Positions 21,697 to 23,615 of a DNA stretch of 23,615 nt are shown here, piece after piece. The position numbers and the translations under genes are program-made. This stretch comes from a virus. The notes beneath the pieces are model-generated. The model had not been told where the DNA came from and searched no databases. It saw nothing but the letters and a program-made list of their open reading frames with translations. Position 1 is the stretch's first letter. Every line of letters begins with the position of its first letter. The stretch lies in IMG/VR virus record IMGVR_UViG_3300018428_000188, positions 1 to 23,615 of that record; one strand, written 5' to 3'.

Positions 21697-23009
21697 TATT
21701 CAATTATCCTATATAAATCTAAAACTCGTTTAATATGAGGAGGAAAGTTTGCGGTAAGAGCAGGTCTTGTTACAGATTCTCCAGCAAGAGCAAAACCAGA
21801 ACGATCTTGTTCTTCTTTGTGCAATAGCTTTATATAGTCTAGAGTAGCTAATTTTAAATCTTGTGGCACACTACCAGATTCATACCCTGCACGATAGTTA
21901 ACACGCACAGCTTGAGGAAAGTTTTGGAAAGTCTTTGGTCCGTGTAAAGTTAGTTTTTGATACCCTGCACCAGAACCCGTATTACGACTAATTTCTCCTG
22001 TATCTTTTTTAAATACAAATTCTTCTTGAGAAGCATGAGTATCATTAACATCCACCGCTGCGTTAGCACCCTCAAAATGAAGTAATAACACAGTCTCATC
22101 GTCTGTTAGGTGTTGATACTCAGGAGCAGTAAAGGCCCCGGTATAGTGTGCTGCTTTAGAAATTCGTAATTCGTCCATATATCCTGTGAAATGAGCAGGG
22201 GTGGTATTGCCTGATTTTGCAATAAGTAAATCTCCACTAAAGTTTGGAGCGTCAACTGTTTTGGCAATTGTTACTGTACTACCAATTTGTCCTCCATCTC
22301 TAAATAATTTAAGAGAGGTTCCACTTTTACTCACTGCGAGATGGTGAAAAGTATTGGCTGTATAACCACTAGTAGCAGCGTGAGCAACATTCATAACTTC
22401 AGTGCCTGCATCTACTACTCTAAACTGTAATCCTTCTACTGCATTATATCTAAGTTGCCAAAAATCATTAGCATCCTGATATTGTTCTACTAACACTTGT
22501 GAAGTGCTAAAACTAGCAAACCTAGCTTGCACATCAATAGTAAAATCTCCTGTATCAAACCACCAATCATCTCCGTTAGGGGCGGTCAAAAAATCTCCGT
22601 CTCCGTCAAAATACATAGAAGATTGTCCAAACTTTTTAACTCTTGTTGTTAAATGTGCATCTCCACTTGTTGTTATTGTATGATTATCCGAATCTTGATC
22701 CACTAATAATCCATCCGCTGCAGGAGGATTTAAACTTTCATATCTTGTTCCATCATATTCAAAAACTGAGTGTACGTTTGCAAGAGGTAAACGGGAGGTA
22801 AAAACAGAGCTGTACCCTCCATCAAAAGTTTCTGAGTAGTTATTCGCTAACACCTCCCGTTCAATATAATGTTCTACCACACCACAAGCGTAATTAATTA
22901 CATTAGCTAACCTACCGTCATGTGTAGTGCTATTGATACTTAGATAATCTTTAGTTTCTACTAATGTAATATATGGATATTTACCTAAATTACTTTCTGT
23001 GATAGCCAC
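21696..23009 (-). CDS. Head-tail connector (gp6/phiE125 gp8-like) with inserted LamG domain, GTG start
   Basis: A 437-residue protein. Residues 1-92 (YITLVETKDYLSINSTTHDG, RLANVINYACGVVEHYIERE, FTSRLPLANVHSVFEYDG) and about 326-437 (FPQAVRVNYRAGYESGSVPQ, LKLATLDYIKLLHKEEQD) make a ~200-residue head-tail connector of the HK97 gp6-like adaptor type that docks on the portal. Between them, residues about 95-325 form a LamG domain: KKFGQSSMYFDGDGDFLTAP, FDTGDFTIDVQARF, FHHLAVSKSG, KLFRDGGQIG, GYMDELRIS. Just after it LTDDETVLLLHFEGANAA looks like the first strand of another LamG unit. The start is GTG at 23009 with AAGGAG ten bases upstream, overlapping the preceding stop. The connector assignment is good; the exact subfamily is less sure. 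Confidence 0.8.
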   Translation of the reverse strand: MAITESNLGKYPYITLVETKDYLSINSTTHDGRLANVINYACGVVEHYIEREVLANNYSETFDGGYSSVFTSRLPLANVHSVFEYDGTRYESLNPPAADGLLVDQDSDNHTITTSGDAHLTTRVKKFGQSSMYFDGDGDFLTAPNGDDWWFDTGDFTIDVQARFASFSTSQVLVEQYQDANDFWQLRYNAVEGLQFRVVDAGTEVMNVAHAATSGYTANTFHHLAVSKSGTSLKLFRDGGQIGSTVTIAKTVDAPNFSGDLLIAKSGNTTPAHFTGYMDELRISKAAHYTGAFTAPEYQHLTDDETVLLLHFEGANAAVDVNDTHASQEEFVFKKDTGEISRNTGSGAGYQKLTLHGPKTFQNFPQAVRVNYRAGYESGSVPQDLKLATLDYIKLLHKEEQDRSGFALAGESVTRPALTANFPPHIKRVLDLYRIIE

Positions 23010-23021
23010 CCTCTTTTCTCC

Positions 23022-23300
23022 TTACTTTTTATTAAATAAAGATTTCTTAGTTTTTACTGCTGGCTTGGCCTCTTCTACTGCTTCTTCCTTAACCTCTTCT
23101 ACAACAGGTTCAGGTTCTGGAGCAGGAGCAGGAGCAACTTCTACTGCTTTTGGCTCGCCTTTCCACTCAGCAACAAATTCATCAAGCACAGCTAAACCGT
23201 AACCATGTTTCATAGCCCAGTTTTTAACTTCTTCTTCTGTTTTTAAACCTTCTTCTTTGACTTTATCAACATCAGAAACAACGTCTGCATAATTTGTCAT
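23022..23300 (-). CDS. Small acidic Pro/Glu-rich protein after the capsid gene
   Basis: A 92-residue protein with no family I can name. Residues 1-50 are helical and acidic (VVSDVDKVKEEGLKTEEEVK, then NWAMKHGYGLAVLDEFVAEW). Residues 56-70 are a Pro/Ala/Glu linker (APAPAPEPEPVVEE), followed by charged helix and a basic end KTKKSLFNKK. It has an excellent ribosome site (AAAGGAG, eight bases from ATG). The slot between major capsid and connector is used for small head proteins (lambda FI-like or similar head completion factors) in other phages, so a head-related role is likely but unproven. The low-complexity tail could be a flexible arm. Confidence 0.75.
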   Translation of the reverse strand: MTNYADVVSDVDKVKEEGLKTEEEVKNWAMKHGYGLAVLDEFVAEWKGEPKAVEVAPAPAPEPEPVVEEVKEEAVEEAKPAVKTKKSLFNKK

Positions 23301-23321
23301 TTATTTTCTCCTTTTACTAGA

Positions 23322-23355
23322 AAGGGGAGGCAGATAAGAACACCTACCTCCCCTT
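23322..23355 (-). terminator. Terminator-like hairpin after the major capsid gene
   Basis: On the minus strand AAGGGGAGGTAG (23344-23355) pairs with CTGCCTCCCCTT (23322-23333): twelve pairs with one U-G, ten-base loop. The following run is only CTTTCT-like, so termination would be partial; it may instead protect the capsid mRNA end. It lies between the capsid stop (23387) and the ribosome site of the next gene. Confidence 0.55.
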
Positions 23356-23386
23356 GGGCATAACTAAGTATGTTACCTAGTAAGTA

Positions 23387-23615
23387 TTAACCGCACTCAA
23401 TTAGTGATGCATATGCGAAGTTTGTTGCATCAAGGGCAGCGCTACCGTTAGAGCTAAGTGCTTTGAAGTCAAAGCGGGTGCTCATATACATTGCTGTAAC
23501 CTGCTGGCGTGGTTCATACTCGCTCTCAATCTCCATGCCACGGCGTTCACCAATGATGAATCCTGGCTTGTAGACTAGAACACCGATTTCGTTTCCGGTA
23601 GAACCTACATTATCC
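23387..23615 (-). CDS. Major capsid protein, HK97 fold (C-terminal 75 residues only)
   Basis: An open frame enters from the window edge at 23615 and ends with TAA at 23387-23389, giving 75 residues. It reads VLVYKPGFIIGERRGMEIES, EYEPRQQVTAMYMSTRFDFK and ends ASLIECG. The pattern of P-x-F-x-x-G-x-R-R, a conserved strand, and a closing RFDFKAL is typical of the C-terminus of HK97-fold major capsid proteins. The rest of the gene is outside the window. Codon use is less AT-rich than in the tail genes, as for the tube protein, consistent with very high expression. Confidence 0.88.
   Translation of the reverse strand, partial: DNVGSTGNEIGVLVYKPGFIIGERRGMEIESEYEPRQQVTAMYMSTRFDFKALSSNGSAALDATNFAYASLIECG

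Noticed and set aside
1-23615. tRNA genes, integrase, attachment sites, lysis or replication genes
   Set aside because: I found no cloverleaf-like sequence or motif for any of these; the window is entirely head-tail structural genes.

Overview
The window is a contiguous late structural block of a tailed double-stranded DNA phage (or prophage) with a long non-contractile, lambda-like tail. Every gene I can support lies on the minus strand, so transcription runs from high to low coordinates. The DNA is AT-rich, genes are packed with ATGA/TAATG overlaps, and most starts have a purine-rich Shine-Dalgarno. The mix of families (HK97-type capsid, gp6-type connector, lambda-type tail tip, LamG domains, GYTS-type and SNGGGT-type repeats) looks like phages of marine bacteria. 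That habitat is an inference from resemblance; host and taxon cannot be read from the sequence.

Layout in transcription order: the last 75 codons of a HK97-fold major capsid protein (23387-23615, cut by the window edge); a terminator-like hairpin; a small acidic Pro/Glu-rich protein; a gp6-type head-tail connector carrying an inserted LamG domain; an unrecognised 418-residue neck protein; a candidate promoter; the tail terminator; the major tail tube protein; a terminator hairpin; the tail assembly chaperones G and G-T joined by a predicted -1 frameshift; a 1642-residue tape measure protein; a gpM-like tail tip protein with an inserted LamG domain; a gpL-like protein with four cluster-binding cysteines; two successive NlpC/P60-like proteins; a JAMM metalloprotease-like protein; two gpI-like (ubiquitin-like) proteins; and gpJ, the central tip/receptor-binding protein, which runs from 6545 off the left edge with 2181 sense codons and no stop.

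The order G, G-T, H, M, L, K, I, J matches lambda. Lambda's K (JAMM plus NlpC/P60) is split here into separate genes, and both the NlpC/P60 and I components are doubled. The genes act together: G/G-T chaperone the tape measure, the tube protein polymerises around it, M, L, I and J build the tip, and the connector, neck and terminator proteins join tail to capsid.

The most unusual element is a 135-residue intein-like Hint domain (6069-6473) inside the Gly/Lys-rich N-terminal linker of gpJ. It has the N-terminal Cys, TxxH, block-F His and terminal Asn of a self-processing domain, but Lys rather than Cys/Ser/Thr at +1 and Ser rather than His before the Asn. Together with JAMM, two NlpC/P60 and two Gly-Gly-flanked ubiquitin-like proteins just upstream, it suggests a tail tip matured by several peptide-bond-cutting activities. 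A second theme is insertion of candidate binding modules (two LamG domains, a ~418-residue repeat-bearing insert in gpJ) into otherwise standard neck and tail-tip proteins.
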